Part shown: positions 1-8,226 of the stretch, one piece after another
Numbering within the stretch: the stretch's first letter is position 1
Layout: every line of letters starts with the position of its first letter
Program-made: the position numbers and the translations under genes
NCBI RefSeq assembly: GCF_036373705.1
Contig: NW_027102659.1
Span: forward strand, 62,001-126,000
From: Amia ocellicauda
Taxonomy: Eukaryota > Chordata > Actinopteri > Amiiformes > Amiidae
Length of the DNA stretch: 64,000 nucleotides
Reading direction: 5' to 3'
The notes under the pieces: generated by a model
The model's input: only the letters and a program-made list of their open reading frames with translations
The model's database searches: none
Told to the model about the DNA's origin: nothing

Positions 1-387
1 TGCATCTCATCTAATATTTTATCCACATTGTCATAATAACCTCCTTGTATCGTGAATGTCCATTGACTCTTTTTAACATCATCAAAAATGGCGAAAGTGG
101 CATCCTTATCTTGTAAAACAGCCCAAGTGTAAGGATACTGTATTTCCGCCAACCCCACTTCCCACGACCCCCTTAGATCTATAGATTTTCCAAATTCCAA
201 ATATTTCATTTTTAGGGTATATATCGAGAGAGGCGTTACTGGGTAGAGTCACGTAGAAGCCTCCTGATTCGATCTTGAGTATCGAAAGTAATGCCCCCAA
301 CACACCCGCGGGCATGTTGTTATAAGGATTGAATATCGCAAACCTGTTGTTCCGGGACCCAACTATTGAACTTTTCAGGCCATCCAA
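1..387 (-). pseudogene. penton-like minor capsid protein, copy 1 (cut by window edge, frameshifted)
   Basis: N-terminal part of the Polinton/adintovirus penton-like minor capsid protein, read leftwards from 387. The jelly-roll start is recognisable from the stretch around SNASLDIYPKNE. An 11-bp net loss near 205-215, compared with the other copies, shifts the frame and gives a stop at 106. Sequence further left still aligns with the other copies but in another frame. The first 68 bases overlap the 3' end of the integrase gene in a different frame. Confidence 0.75.
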
Positions 388-1372
388 GCCATTTCATCAA
401 CACATATTTTTTCCGGTTCTGGGTTTTTTCAGCTAATATCTTTTCAACTCTGTATACACTGTCTTTACCCACAATAATTTTTTGTAACTCGGCTTCGTAA
501 AACGTTCCTTCTATATTCTCCCCGTCATAGTCTTTTAACCGGTACACGGGGGGGTCTCTAGCCAACTGTTTGGTAACTGTAAAAGTACTCCTTAGCTTTG
601 AAACGCGAACCACATCACAGATGTTGAACTTATAAGTAGTTTTTCCCTTCTTAATAAATGGTCCGTATAATTTTTTATAGACCTTAAAAGAATTACTTTG
701 ATCCACATCTATAGGCTTCATTTTAATACTGGTGTGATACCCTTGGTTGTAAGTATCGATAAAATCCTGAACTTTATCAAAATACTTGAACGTGTTGACC
801 GCTGTAAAATATCTCCACATTTTGGTCTTTATGGTGCGGTTAAACCTCTCCACTACCGATGCCTTAAGCTCATTACCGGTGGTGAAATGATGTATTTTGT
901 GTCTCTTCAGTAGATTCTGAAATTCTCTGTTGAGAAACTCTTTTCCTTTATCAGTCTGCAGTTTTTTAGGACATCGACCCTGGGACAATATATCCTCAAA
1001 GGCCCTTGTCACCGCCCGACCTGTTGTATTATGTAGAATGCGAGCCCAGGCATATTTTGATAACACATCGATACACATCAACATCAATTTGTGACCATTG
1101 TTATGTTTTGATAAATTTGACATATCGACTAGATCCATTTGCCATTGTGAGTCTATGTCAGTTGCATATACGCGGTTTCTTTTAAAGTTAATCCTGAGAG
1201 GTTTATGTAAGGTATAGGCGTCTTGTTCCCGTAACCATTCTGAAACAACCACATCATTAACCTTCACTCCGGCCTCAGCGAGTCCTCTTTGAAAACCCTT
1301 CTTACCCGCCAAACCCCCAATCTTGGCTGGGTTGTAGTATAGTTCCTGCATTTGGGGAGCTTGCCGAGTCAT
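320..1372 (-). CDS. INT: Polinton integrase with C-terminal chromodomain, copy 1
   Basis: Retroviral-type DDE integrase that inserts the linear element DNA into the host chromosome in the nucleus. Start taken at the ATG at 1372 (MTRQAPQ), conserved in all copies; the frame is open to 1390. The rve core shows likely catalytic D80 (WQMDLVD), D141 (LQTDKGKEF) and E175 (VVERFNRT), about 350 residues in all. The C terminus (VYRVEKILAEK, YVLMKWLGWPEKFNSWVPE) is a chromodomain, usual for Polinton integrases and thought to steer insertion to marked chromatin. This is the only copy with an uninterrupted frame, but compared with copy 2 it lacks 39 bp (13 codons) between core and chromodomain, with AAAA at both deletion edges. 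Activity is therefore uncertain. A TATA-like sequence lies about 40 bp upstream. Confidence 0.9.
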   Translation of the reverse strand: MTRQAPQMQELYYNPAKIGGLAGKKGFQRGLAEAGVKVNDVVVSEWLREQDAYTLHKPLRINFKRNRVYATDIDSQWQMDLVDMSNLSKHNNGHKLMLMCIDVLSKYAWARILHNTTGRAVTRAFEDILSQGRCPKKLQTDKGKEFLNREFQNLLKRHKIHHFTTGNELKASVVERFNRTIKTKMWRYFTAVNTFKYFDKVQDFIDTYNQGYHTSIKMKPIDVDQSNSFKVYKKLYGPFIKKGKTTYKFNICDVVRVSKLRSTFTVTKQLARDPPVYRLKDYDGENIEGTFYEAELQKIIVGKDSVYRVEKILAEKTQNRKKYVLMKWLGWPEKFNSWVPEQQVCDIQSL

Positions 1373-1411
1373 TCTGTCAAATAACCACACAGACCCACAC
1401 TATGCGCAAAG

Positions 1412-1419
1412 TTTTTATA
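1412..1419 (-). promoter_or_regulatory. TATA-like box of the integrase gene
   Basis: The minus strand reads TATAAAAA, about 40 bp upstream of the integrase ATG at 1372. The same sequence occurs in copies 2-4 at the same place. Position and sequence suit a Pol II core promoter; not tested. Confidence 0.45.
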
Positions 1420-1427
1420 CAAGGTTT

Positions 1428-1433
1428 TTTATT
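1428..1433 (-). terminator. AATAAA polyadenylation signal, minus strand
   Basis: The minus strand reads AATAAA downstream of the Bcl-2-like reading frame and just upstream of the integrase promoter. It would end the transcript coming from the right-hand genes. Conserved in copies 2-4. Confidence 0.4.
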
Positions 1434-1544
1434 CAACTTCAGGAGAGCAGATACCCCTTTTTAGACATTTGAGAAAAGTATAACATACACAACAATTTTT
1501 TCTACGGTCCAGACAAAAAGAAATCAGATGATTGGTTACTTGAT

Positions 1545-2063
1545 CTATATCAACAAATATACCTGTTTCTTTATCTTGTAGGCACACACCTCAGTTACAT
1601 ATGTAAATAAAACAACAATATGACCTATTTTAAAAGTAAACAGAGGTGTATTAAACATGCTCAGTAAAAGGTCATACAGATGTTGATGAAATGGCCTAAT
1701 ATCATTCTTGGCCCCCTTGAGCGCTTCATCCCAGTGTTCGTACCCCCCGGTCTTTGTTACAGCAGCCATTAACTTTTCCAGGTTTGAAAGTTGATCCTCA
1801 TCGATGGTTAAATCTGTAGAGAAAAGGCTCGCGTTGGCTACTTTTCTGTCAAGCACATGGTGTAATAGCGCTCTCAGGTTAGCTGCAGAGTGTTGATGAC
1901 AGAACCAGTTGCAGAAGCAGTCCAGGGTCTGAGGTCTTGGAGAGTAACCGCAGTCAAAGGGTTCCAGAGTGTATACAAAATCTGGGGAATAGAACCAGGG
2001 GTGATCCCGGGTTTGAAGAGGCCTGTAGAGCCTGTCGACGTCCGCAGCTTTCAGGTAAGACAT
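1545..2063 (-). pseudogene. fusion of the 282-residue protein N terminus to the Bcl-2-like protein (copy 1)
   Basis: In copies 2-4 this interval holds two genes. Here 735 bp (245 codons) are missing, so the first 46 or so residues of the 282-residue protein run in frame into the Bcl-2-like protein. The breakpoint is near 1924, with almost no microhomology. The Bcl-2-like part is the only one without the TGA found in copies 2-4. The product would be 172 residues. Whether the fusion is made is unknown; the C/H cluster and acidic tail of the 282-residue protein are lost. Confidence 0.7.
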
Positions 2064-2100
2064 TCTCTTTAATTTTCAACCATGATTGAATTGTTGCGCC

Positions 2101-2126
2101 TTTTATCCTATCTCTTCACTACGTCA
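2101..2126 (-). promoter_or_regulatory. TATA-like and TGACGT sites upstream of the 282-residue gene
   Basis: On the minus strand, TGACGT (2121-2126) is followed by ATAAAA (2101-2106) about 40 bp before the ATG at 2063. The arrangement is conserved in copies 2-4. TGACGT is the core of ATF/CREB-type sites and recurs in the TIRs. Confidence 0.4.
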
Positions 2127-2141
2127 CGACACACCGCCCTC

Positions 2142-2852
2142 TTAGAAGAGAGTAGCCCCTGAGCCGTCAGACCCCCCTCCAAAACCCCACACGTCGTCTG
2201 TTTTATCATCGTCGTCGTCATTCAAGGGGGATATATAATCCATAATCCAGCATATTCTCCTTCTAACCAAATCCAGTTGCGAACATTTGGTCAAGATGTC
2301 AAAACCATCATTTATACAGTTTATGACCTCTTTCAAGAACGGCCAGTCCACGGCGTCAAACATAATTTCAGTAACCTGTTTTTCTGGATCCTCCACACCC
2401 CCTTCAATAGGGTTTGTAATCAGGGTACTGCTAAACAAAACCTTACGATCTGTAGTTAGAGATAGACTCTTCACCACTCTACCGTAGTTCTGCAAGCTTT
2501 CCCATTCACACCTTTCAAAACCCTGAGTCGGAGACTCCATTTCGCATTCTCTTGGACCCTCTTGCAAGCCTTCTAGAGTCTTATCCACAAGCCCCAGATC
2601 TCTCCAGGCCATCACCTTCAACCAGTCCTCATAAGAGTATTCAATTACCGTCTCAAAAGGTTCCAACGTACCCTCCTTCTCTCCCAAAGCAAAAAGCTCC
2701 ACTCCAACATAGCTGGGATCCCTTTTAAAGCGGTAACCCCGTCGAGCCCCCCAGAACAACACCCAGGAGCATTCAATCTTCAAATTGGTGAGTACAGGAA
2801 CCCTTGCCCGGGATTGTTTCTTGCGGGGTTTCATGTTGATGTCGCTGGACAT
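2142..2852 (-). CDS. 236-residue unknown protein, right-end gene (copy 1, full length)
   Basis: First gene in from the right terminal repeat. I do not recognise the family. The N terminus is basic (MKPRKKQSRAR); the middle has aromatic and acidic segments (YSYEDWLKVMAWRDLGL); the C terminus has a run of five Asp, then a Gly-rich tail. No signal peptide or membrane segment is visible. This is the only full-length copy: copies 2 and 3 lose the N terminus at a shared junction and copy 4 has a 281-bp out-of-frame deletion. Its place next to the terminus suggests an early or accessory role, by analogy only. TATTTAAG on the minus strand at 2919-2926 lies about 70 bp upstream. Confidence 0.7.
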   Translation of the reverse strand: MSSDINMKPRKKQSRARVPVLTNLKIECSWVLFWGARRGYRFKRDPSYVGVELFALGEKEGTLEPFETVIEYSYEDWLKVMAWRDLGLVDKTLEGLQEGPRECEMESPTQGFERCEWESLQNYGRVVKSLSLTTDRKVLFSSTLITNPIEGGVEDPEKQVTEIMFDAVDWPFLKEVINCINDGFDILTKCSQLDLVRRRICWIMDYISPLNDDDDDKTDDVWGFGGGSDGSGATLF

Positions 2853-2918
2853 GTTGAAGAAGCGGGATGTTTCTGATGCTGAGAATTAAAGAGGTATTGC
2901 CTAAAAGCAGCGCGGGTT

Positions 2919-2926
2919 CTTAAATA
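2919..2926 (-). promoter_or_regulatory. TATA-like box for the right-end gene
   Basis: The minus strand reads TATTTAAG about 70 bp upstream of the ATG at 2852 and just inside the terminal repeat. The same sequence is kept in copy 4. Confidence 0.35.
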
Positions 2927-2970
2927 GAGAGGAGAGTTTCGGGGCGTTGCCTTCAGAGGGGTGGGGGTAT

Positions 2971-3155
2971 TTATGGGTGGCCTTGATGTTCAGGGTTTTA
3001 TGGGTGTACACTTTCTGACGGATATGACGTAGGAATAATTAAGGAAATAACTCTACCTAAAATCACGCCCCCCAATTATGACGTAGGAATATTAATAAGC
3101 TTAGGGCATACGTCATAACAAAATAGGCTGCGCCCAAAAAACCCTACTATCTACT
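2971..3155 (-). repeat. right terminal inverted repeat, copy 1
   Basis: 185 bp that match, with few differences, the reverse complement of 6927-7111. The element ends CTATCTACT at 3155, so its outer ends read AGTAGATAG inward. It carries TGACGT at 3025 and 3079 and ACGTCA at 3110. Long TIRs beginning AG fit Maverick/Polinton elements. Confidence 0.95.
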
Positions 3156-3161
3156 CTTATG
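3156..3161 (+). repeat. target site duplication CTTATG (right side)
   Basis: CTTATG follows the right end directly and the same six bases precede the left end at 6921-6926. Six base pairs is the known Polinton target duplication length. Confidence 0.9.
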
Positions 3162-3471
3162 TAGTTGAAGGCGCAGTATAGCTCTGATAGTCTGGTGGTG
3201 ACGGAAGACCACCAGCCGTTTGAACAAGCCATTCAGCATCACCTTGTTGGGCTAAGTGCAGGCACTGTCAGAGCGCAGGGCGTCCTGCCTTTGAAAGAGT
3301 TTCCGAAGTGTCCTGATGTGCCCTTTAGCAATGCCAAACAGGTCTGTGAAAATGGCATCCTTTCGCGGCACTTCAGACGCCATCTCACAGTCTAGCCGAC
3401 CTGAAATGCCTGAGCCCGTTTTACCAGCAGGCTTCAACGGTAACCGTTTGAAGCAAGACGTGGCGGTGTCA

Positions 3472-3544
3472 GTTTCCGTAGTGTAGCGGTTATCACGTTC
3501 GCCTAACACGCGAAAGGTCCCCGGTTCGAAACCGGGCGGAAACA
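3472..3544 (+). tRNA. tRNA-Val-AAC: tRNA-Val (AAC)
   Basis: Full cloverleaf. Acceptor GTTTCCG pairs with CGGAAAC, the anticodon stem TTCGC/GCGAA encloses CTAACAC (anticodon AAC at 3505-3507), and the T stem CCCGG/CCGGG is perfect. The A box and B box (GGTTCGAAACC) are intact. A TTTT run at about 3562 could end Pol III transcription. No intron; discriminator A. Confidence 0.95.
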
Positions 3545-3709
3545 GCCTGCTGTGGGCCGGCCCTTTTCGTCCTGTTTGCCCTCGTGGTTCCCCGGAGGCG
3601 GTGGGTAGCTTTTCTTCATTGGAGTGCCCGAAATCGGTGCTCTCAGAGCGTCCGTCCGTCGACAGGTTGAAATTGTAAATGCTGGTGTAGCCACTTTTAA
3701 TTAAAATCT

Positions 3710-3745
3710 GATGATGATGATGATGATGATGTTGTTGTTGTTGTT
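3710..3745 (+). repeat. TGA/TTG trinucleotide microsatellite
   Basis: (GAT)n followed by (GTT)n. Similar tracts follow most tRNA units (4649, 5583, 6245, 23028, 23528, 39244, 39909, 56096), with different lengths and interruptions. Confidence 0.9.
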
Positions 3746-4110
3746 CTTGTTGTCATCGTGATCGCCGTCATTATTATTGTTAAAGTAAAGCAGTAGTTAG
3801 ATTTGTTGCTACCGTAAGGTGTAGAAGGCACAATAGCTCTGTGATTGTCTGATGGTGGCACAAGACGAGCAGCAGCTGTTTGAACAAGCCATTGAGCATC
3901 ACCTTGTTGGGGTAAGTGTAAGTCTTGTCATAGCTCAGGGCATTCTTCCTTTAAAAGAGTTTCCAAAGTGTCCTGATGTGCCCTTGAGCAATGCAATATA
4001 GGTCAGTGAAAATAGAAACCTTTATCTCACAGGCAGGCCCACGGGAAACGCCTGTGCGCGTTTTACCAGCCTGCTTCGATGGGAGCCAATCGAAACCCCA
4101 GGACAGGTTG

Positions 4111-4183
4111 GTTTCTGTAGTGTAGTGGCTATCATGTTCGCCTCACACGCGAAAAGTCCCCGGTTCGAAACTTGGCAGAAACA
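4111..4183 (+). tRNA. tRNA-Val-like (CAC), T stem weakened
   Basis: Anticodon CAC at 4144-4146. Acceptor GTTTCTG pairs with CAGAAAC by a compensated change. The T stem CCCGG/CTTGG has a mismatch and a wobble, and the D stem ends CAT. Possibly a pseudogene. Confidence 0.7.
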
Positions 4184-4408
4184 ACCCGCGGTGCACGCGT
4201 GCCAGTGCCGTGTTACCCGTCCTCATCTCTCTGCCCCATGGCCGGCCGTCGTTTTCTCTTCCTCGGAGTGGCAAGAAATCCTGACCTTGAGAACAAATGA
4301 TCGCAGAAGGGTAGCTTTGCGAGGCGCTGGAACTGACACTTTTAAAATCGATACATGTCGTTGCTGTTGCAATACGACCGTAGCAGGATCGGTGACATTG
4401 CTGTTACT

Positions 4409-4414
4409 CTTATG
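4409..4414 (+). other. unoccupied insertion site (CTTATG)
   Basis: TTACTCTTATGTAGTTGAAGG is continuous here. Its left half precedes copy 2 (6915-6926) and its right half follows copy 1 (3156-3169). This is the empty form of the insertion target. A second empty site lies at 5344-5349. Confidence 0.85.
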
Positions 4415-5045
4415 TAGTTGAAGGCACAAAATAGCTCTGATAGTCTGGTGGTGACGGAAGACCACCAGCCGTTTGAACAAGCCATTCAGCATCACCTTGT
4501 TGGGCTAAGTGCAGGCACTGTCTGATCGCAGGGCGTCCTGCCTTTGAAAGAGTTTCCGAAGTATCCCGAAATCGGTGCACTCAGAGCGTCCGTCCGTCGA
4601 CAGGTTGAAATTGTAAACGCTGGTGTAGCCACTTTTAATTAAAATCTGATGATGATGATGATGATGTTGTTGTTGTTGTTCTTGTTGTCATCGTGATCGC
4701 CGTCATTATTATTGTTAAAGTAAAGCAGTAGTTAGATTTGTTGCTACCGTAAGGTGTAGAAGGCACAATAGCTCTGTGATTGTCTGATGGTGGCACAAGA
4801 CGAGCAGCAGCTGTTTGAACAAGCCATTGAGCATCACCTTGTTGGGGTAAGTGTAAGTCTTGTCATAGCTCAGGGCATTCTTCCTTTAAAAGAGTTTCCA
4901 AAGTGTCCTGATGTGCCCTTGAGCAATGCAATATAGGTCAGTGAAAATAGAAACCTTTATCTCACAGGCAGGCCCACGGGAAACGCCTGTGCGCGTTTTA
5001 CCAGCCTGCTTCGATGGGAGCCAATCGAAACCCCAGGACAGGTTG

Positions 5046-5118
5046 GTTTCTGTAGTGTAGTGGCTATCATGTTCGCCTCACACGCGAAAAGTCCCCGGTT
5101 CGAAACTTGGCAGAAACA
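5046..5118 (+). tRNA. tRNA-Val-like (CAC), duplicate
   Basis: Same as 4111-4183 through the 935-bp duplication; anticodon CAC at 5079-5081; the same T-stem defect. Confidence 0.7.
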
Positions 5119-6007
5119 ACCCGCGGTGCACGCGTGCCAGTGCCGTGTTACCCGTCCTCATCTCTCTGCCCCATGGCCGGCCGTCGTTTTCTCTTCCTCG
5201 GAGTGGCAAGAAATCCTGACCTTGAGAACAAATGATCGCAGAAGGGTAGCTTTGCGAGGCGCTGGAACTGACACTTTTAAAATCGATACATGTCGTTGCT
5301 GTTGCAATACGACCGTAGCAGGATCGGTGACATTGCTGTTACTCTTATGTAGTTGAAGGCACAAAATAGCTCTGATAGTCTGGTGGTGACGGAAGACCAC
5401 CAGCCGTTTGAACAAGCCATTCAGCATCACCTTGTTGGGCTAAGTGCAGGCACTGTCTGATCGCAGGGCGTCCTGCCTTTGAAAGAGTTTCCGAAGTATC
5501 CCGAAATCGGTGCACTCAGAGCGTCCGTCCGTCGACAGGTTGAAATTGTAAACGCTGGTGTAGCCACTTTTAATTAAAATCTGATGATGATGATGATGAT
5601 GTTGTTGTTGTTCTTGTTGATGTTGTTGTTGTTGTTGTTGTTCTTGTTGTCGTCGTAGTCGCCGTCATTATTAATGTTAAAGTAAAGCAGTAGTTAGATT
5701 TGTTGCTACCGTAAGGTGCAGAAGGCACAATAGCTCTGTGATTGTCTGATGGTGGCACAAGACGAGCAGCAGCTGTTTGAACAAGCCATTGAGCATCACC
5801 TTGTTGGGGTAAGTGTAAGTCTTGTCATTGCTCAGGGCGTTCTTCCTTTGAAAGAGTTTCCAAAGTGTCCTGATGTGCCCTTGAGCAATGCAAAATAGGT
5901 CAGTGAAAATAGAAACCTTTATCTCACAGGCTGGCCCACGGGAAACGCCTGTGTGCATTTTACCAGCCGGCTTCGATAGGAGTTATTCGAAACACCAGGA
6001 CGGGTTG

Positions 6008-6080
6008 GTTTCCGTAGTGTAGTGGCTATCACGTTCGCCTAACGCACGAAAGGTCCCCGGTTTGAAACCGGGCGGAAAGA
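6008..6080 (+). tRNA. tRNA-Val-like (AAC), likely pseudogene
   Basis: Anticodon AAC is kept, but the last acceptor pair is G:G, the anticodon stem closes with a C:A mismatch (TTCGC/ACGAA) and the T loop starts TTTGA. The box elements are still recognisable. Confidence 0.65.
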
Positions 6081-6640
6081 GCCTGCTGTGGGCCGGCCCT
6101 TTCCGTCCTGCTTGCCCTCGTGGTTCCCCGGAGGTGGTAGGTGGCTTTCCTTCATTGGAGTTCCCGAAATTGTTGGACTCAGAGCGTCCGTCCGTCGACA
6201 GGTTGAAATTGTAAACGCTGGTGTAGCCACTTTTAATTAAAATCTGATGATGATGTTATTGTTGTTGTTGTTGTTGTTGTTGTTCTTGTTTTTCTTTTTG
6301 TCGTCGTGGTCGCCGTCATTATTATTGTTAAAGTAAAGCTACCGTAAGGTGTAGAAGGCACAATAGCTCTGTGATTGTCTGATGGTGGCACAAGACGAGC
6401 AGCAGCTGTTTGAACAAGCCATTGAGCATCACCTTGTTGGGGTAAGTGTAAGTCTTGTCATAGCTCAGGGCGTTCTTCCTTTAAAAGAGTTTCCAAAGTG
6501 TCCTGATGTGCCCTTGAGCAATGCAAAATAGGTCAGTGAAAATAGAAACCTTTATCTCACAGGCTGGCCCACGGGAAACGCCTGTGCGCGTTTTACCAGC
6601 CGGCTTCGATGGGAGCCATTCGAAACACCAGGACAGGTCG

Positions 6641-6713
6641 GTTTCCGTAGTGTAGTGGCTATCACGTTCGCCTCACACGCGAAAGGTCCCTGGTTCGAAA
6701 CCGGGCGGAAACA
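6641..6713 (+). tRNA. tRNA-Val-CAC: tRNA-Val (CAC)
   Basis: Anticodon CAC at 6674-6676. Acceptor and anticodon stems are perfect; the T stem has one T:G wobble. The A and B boxes are intact. It matches the standard vertebrate tRNA-Val-CAC pattern and probably functions. Confidence 0.9.
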
Positions 6714-6920
6714 ACCCGCGGTGCACGCGTGCTAGTGCCGTGTTATCTGTCCCTGTAACGCGGCCGGCCATCCCTCGGAGTGTCAAGAAATCCTGACCTT
6801 GAGAACAAACAATCACAGAAGGGTAGCTTTGCGAGGCGCTGGAACTGACAGTTTTAAAATCGATACATGTTGTTGCTGTTACAATACGACCGTAGCAGGA
6901 TCGGCGACATTGCTGTTACT

Positions 6921-6926
6921 CTTATG
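6921..6926 (+). repeat. target site duplication CTTATG (left side)
   Basis: It directly precedes the left end AGTAGATAG and is the partner of 3156-3161. Confidence 0.9.
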
Positions 6927-7111
6927 AGTAGATAGTAGGGTTTTATGGGCGCGGCCTATTTTGTTATGACGTATGCCCTAAGCTTATTAATATTCCTACG
7001 TCATAATTGGGAGGCGTGATTTTAGGTAGAGTTATTTCCTTAATTATTCCTACGTCATATCCGTCAGAAAGTGTACACCCATAAAACCCTGAACAACAAG
7101 GCCGCCCATAA
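6927..7111 (+). repeat. left terminal inverted repeat, copy 2
   Basis: 185 bp complementary to 2971-3155 and 55356-55540. Begins AGTAGATAGTAGGG. Contains the same three TGACGT-type sites. It is the only left TIR in the window, because copies 3-5 lack the first 874 bp of the element. Confidence 0.95.
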
Positions 7112-8226
7112 CCTGTTGTTCTTGTTTTTCTTGTTGGTCAACTGTAGAGTGTGAATGGGTCGGCTCTTCCTGTAGTGTTTGGGGGTCTTTTTTAAATATA
7201 CATGTAATGGTTTAGTAAATCTAAACCGTTATAAGATCAACAAGTTCTGTTGTCTGTAATGGTCCCAGGTCTTAACAATGCCAGTTTTGAATAGTGCGTT
7301 TATCATATTCACACTGTCTCTGTCTGTCTCTCTCTCTCTCTCGCCCAATCATTTTATAAGATCAACAAGTTCTGTTGTCTGTTATGATCCCAGGTCCTAA
7401 CAATGCCTGTTTTGCATAGGGTACTTATGTTATCCACACTGTATCTGGCTCTGTCTCTCCCCTCAAATTTAATTAAAAATAAAATTAAAAAAGAGGGTGT
7501 GTGTGTGGGTGTTTGTGTGTATAGGTTAATTGTTTTTGTAAAAAAAAAAAAAAAAAGCTGTGGTTATATTTTATCTCTCACATAATGTGTTCAGTCGTTT
7601 TACTTAAATACATTCTAGGGTCTTAAAGCTCATAAGAGTTAGACTTAAGATAAGGATATGCTTTTAAGGTATTTTAGCAGTCTCAATCCCTGATGATAAG
7701 GAATCGTTTAAAAAATAAAAACAACTGATCACTCAATGCTAAATAGATCACAACACTCAAGGCTAAATCACTCACACCATGGGTGGCGGGGGTGGGCTCA
7801 GACAACAGTACGTATGGCATGTGGTATCAAAACATTCAGAATACTTTTAACCTATATAATTTATAAGCTTTGTAAAATAAACCCAAATATCTCTTTTGCG
7901 GGGATAAACGCTGTTCTGAGTAGTTTGTGACTTGTTTAATACCAAACAAAGCATCGCTATTAAAAAAAAAAAAAAAATCACTGTAAAAGCGCTAGTTATT
8001 TTAGATCTTTATAGTTAGTTTCTTGGCTCAGGTTGTTTTTTAGCGCTTATAAAGGCCTGCAATATTCTTAGTGGTTTGTTGACTATAGGTCTTGATGCAC
8101 AAAGGCCAGACCAGAACAATGCCTTACAAGCAGATCCGGCATGTGGCCATCAGTATAAGTATGAAGGTCTGGTCTTCAGCTCGACAGACTCATACTGACC
8201 TTTCGATTTAAGACTAAAGATCAACA
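7112..8226. other. left subterminal non-coding region, copy 2
   Basis: No credible gene. It holds an imperfect direct repeat with a period of about 125 bp (from 7229 and from 7354, both starting TTATAAGATCAACAAG), a CT-rich microsatellite near 7315-7342, a GT-rich stretch near 7495-7520 and poly-A near 7540 and 7963. Near 8096 it lacks about 150 bp that copies 3-5 have. Confidence 0.7.
8154..8159 (+). promoter_or_regulatory. TATA-like box of the spliced gene
   Basis: TATAAG, about 70 bp upstream of the ATG at 8227, conserved in copies 3-5. It lies between CCAGACC and GGTCTGG, which form a short inverted repeat. Inferred only from position. Confidence 0.35.

Larger units (their letters stand above)
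3720..5589 (+). repeat. 935-bp near-perfect tandem duplication of a tRNA unit
   Basis: Sequence from about 3720 to 4654 is repeated at 4655-5589 with a constant 935-bp offset and almost no differences, including the tRNA-like copies at 4111 and 5046 and the unoccupied insertion sites at 4409 and 5344. It looks like a recent unequal crossover. Confidence 0.85.
3162..6920. repeat. tRNA-Val repeat cluster between copies 1 and 2
   Basis: About 3.8 kb of diverged repeats, each with a spacer (GAACAAGCCATT..GCATCACCTTGTTGG), a tRNA-Val or degraded tRNA, a TCCGTCCGTCGACAGG segment and a TGATGA/TTGTTG microsatellite. It is host DNA into which the element inserted. Short open frames here differ between repeats and overlap the tRNAs, so I treat them as chance. 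Confidence 0.85.

Noticed and set aside
320-1372. Retrovirus or LTR retrotransposon, because of the integrase
   Set aside because: No reverse transcriptase, gag or LTRs; the polymerase is family B with capsid, ATPase and protease genes of Polinton type.
4125-5430. Repeated open frames of 90-98 codons in the tRNA cluster
   Set aside because: They overlap the tRNA-like genes, are identical only because of the 935-bp duplication and are not kept in other units.
5570-5758. Thr/Ser-rich frame and similar His-rich frames near the microsatellites
   Set aside because: Translations of trinucleotide repeats without conserved starts.
3162-6920. CRISPR-like or satellite array
   Set aside because: Repeats are long, diverged and tRNA-centred, with no short direct repeats and unique spacers.
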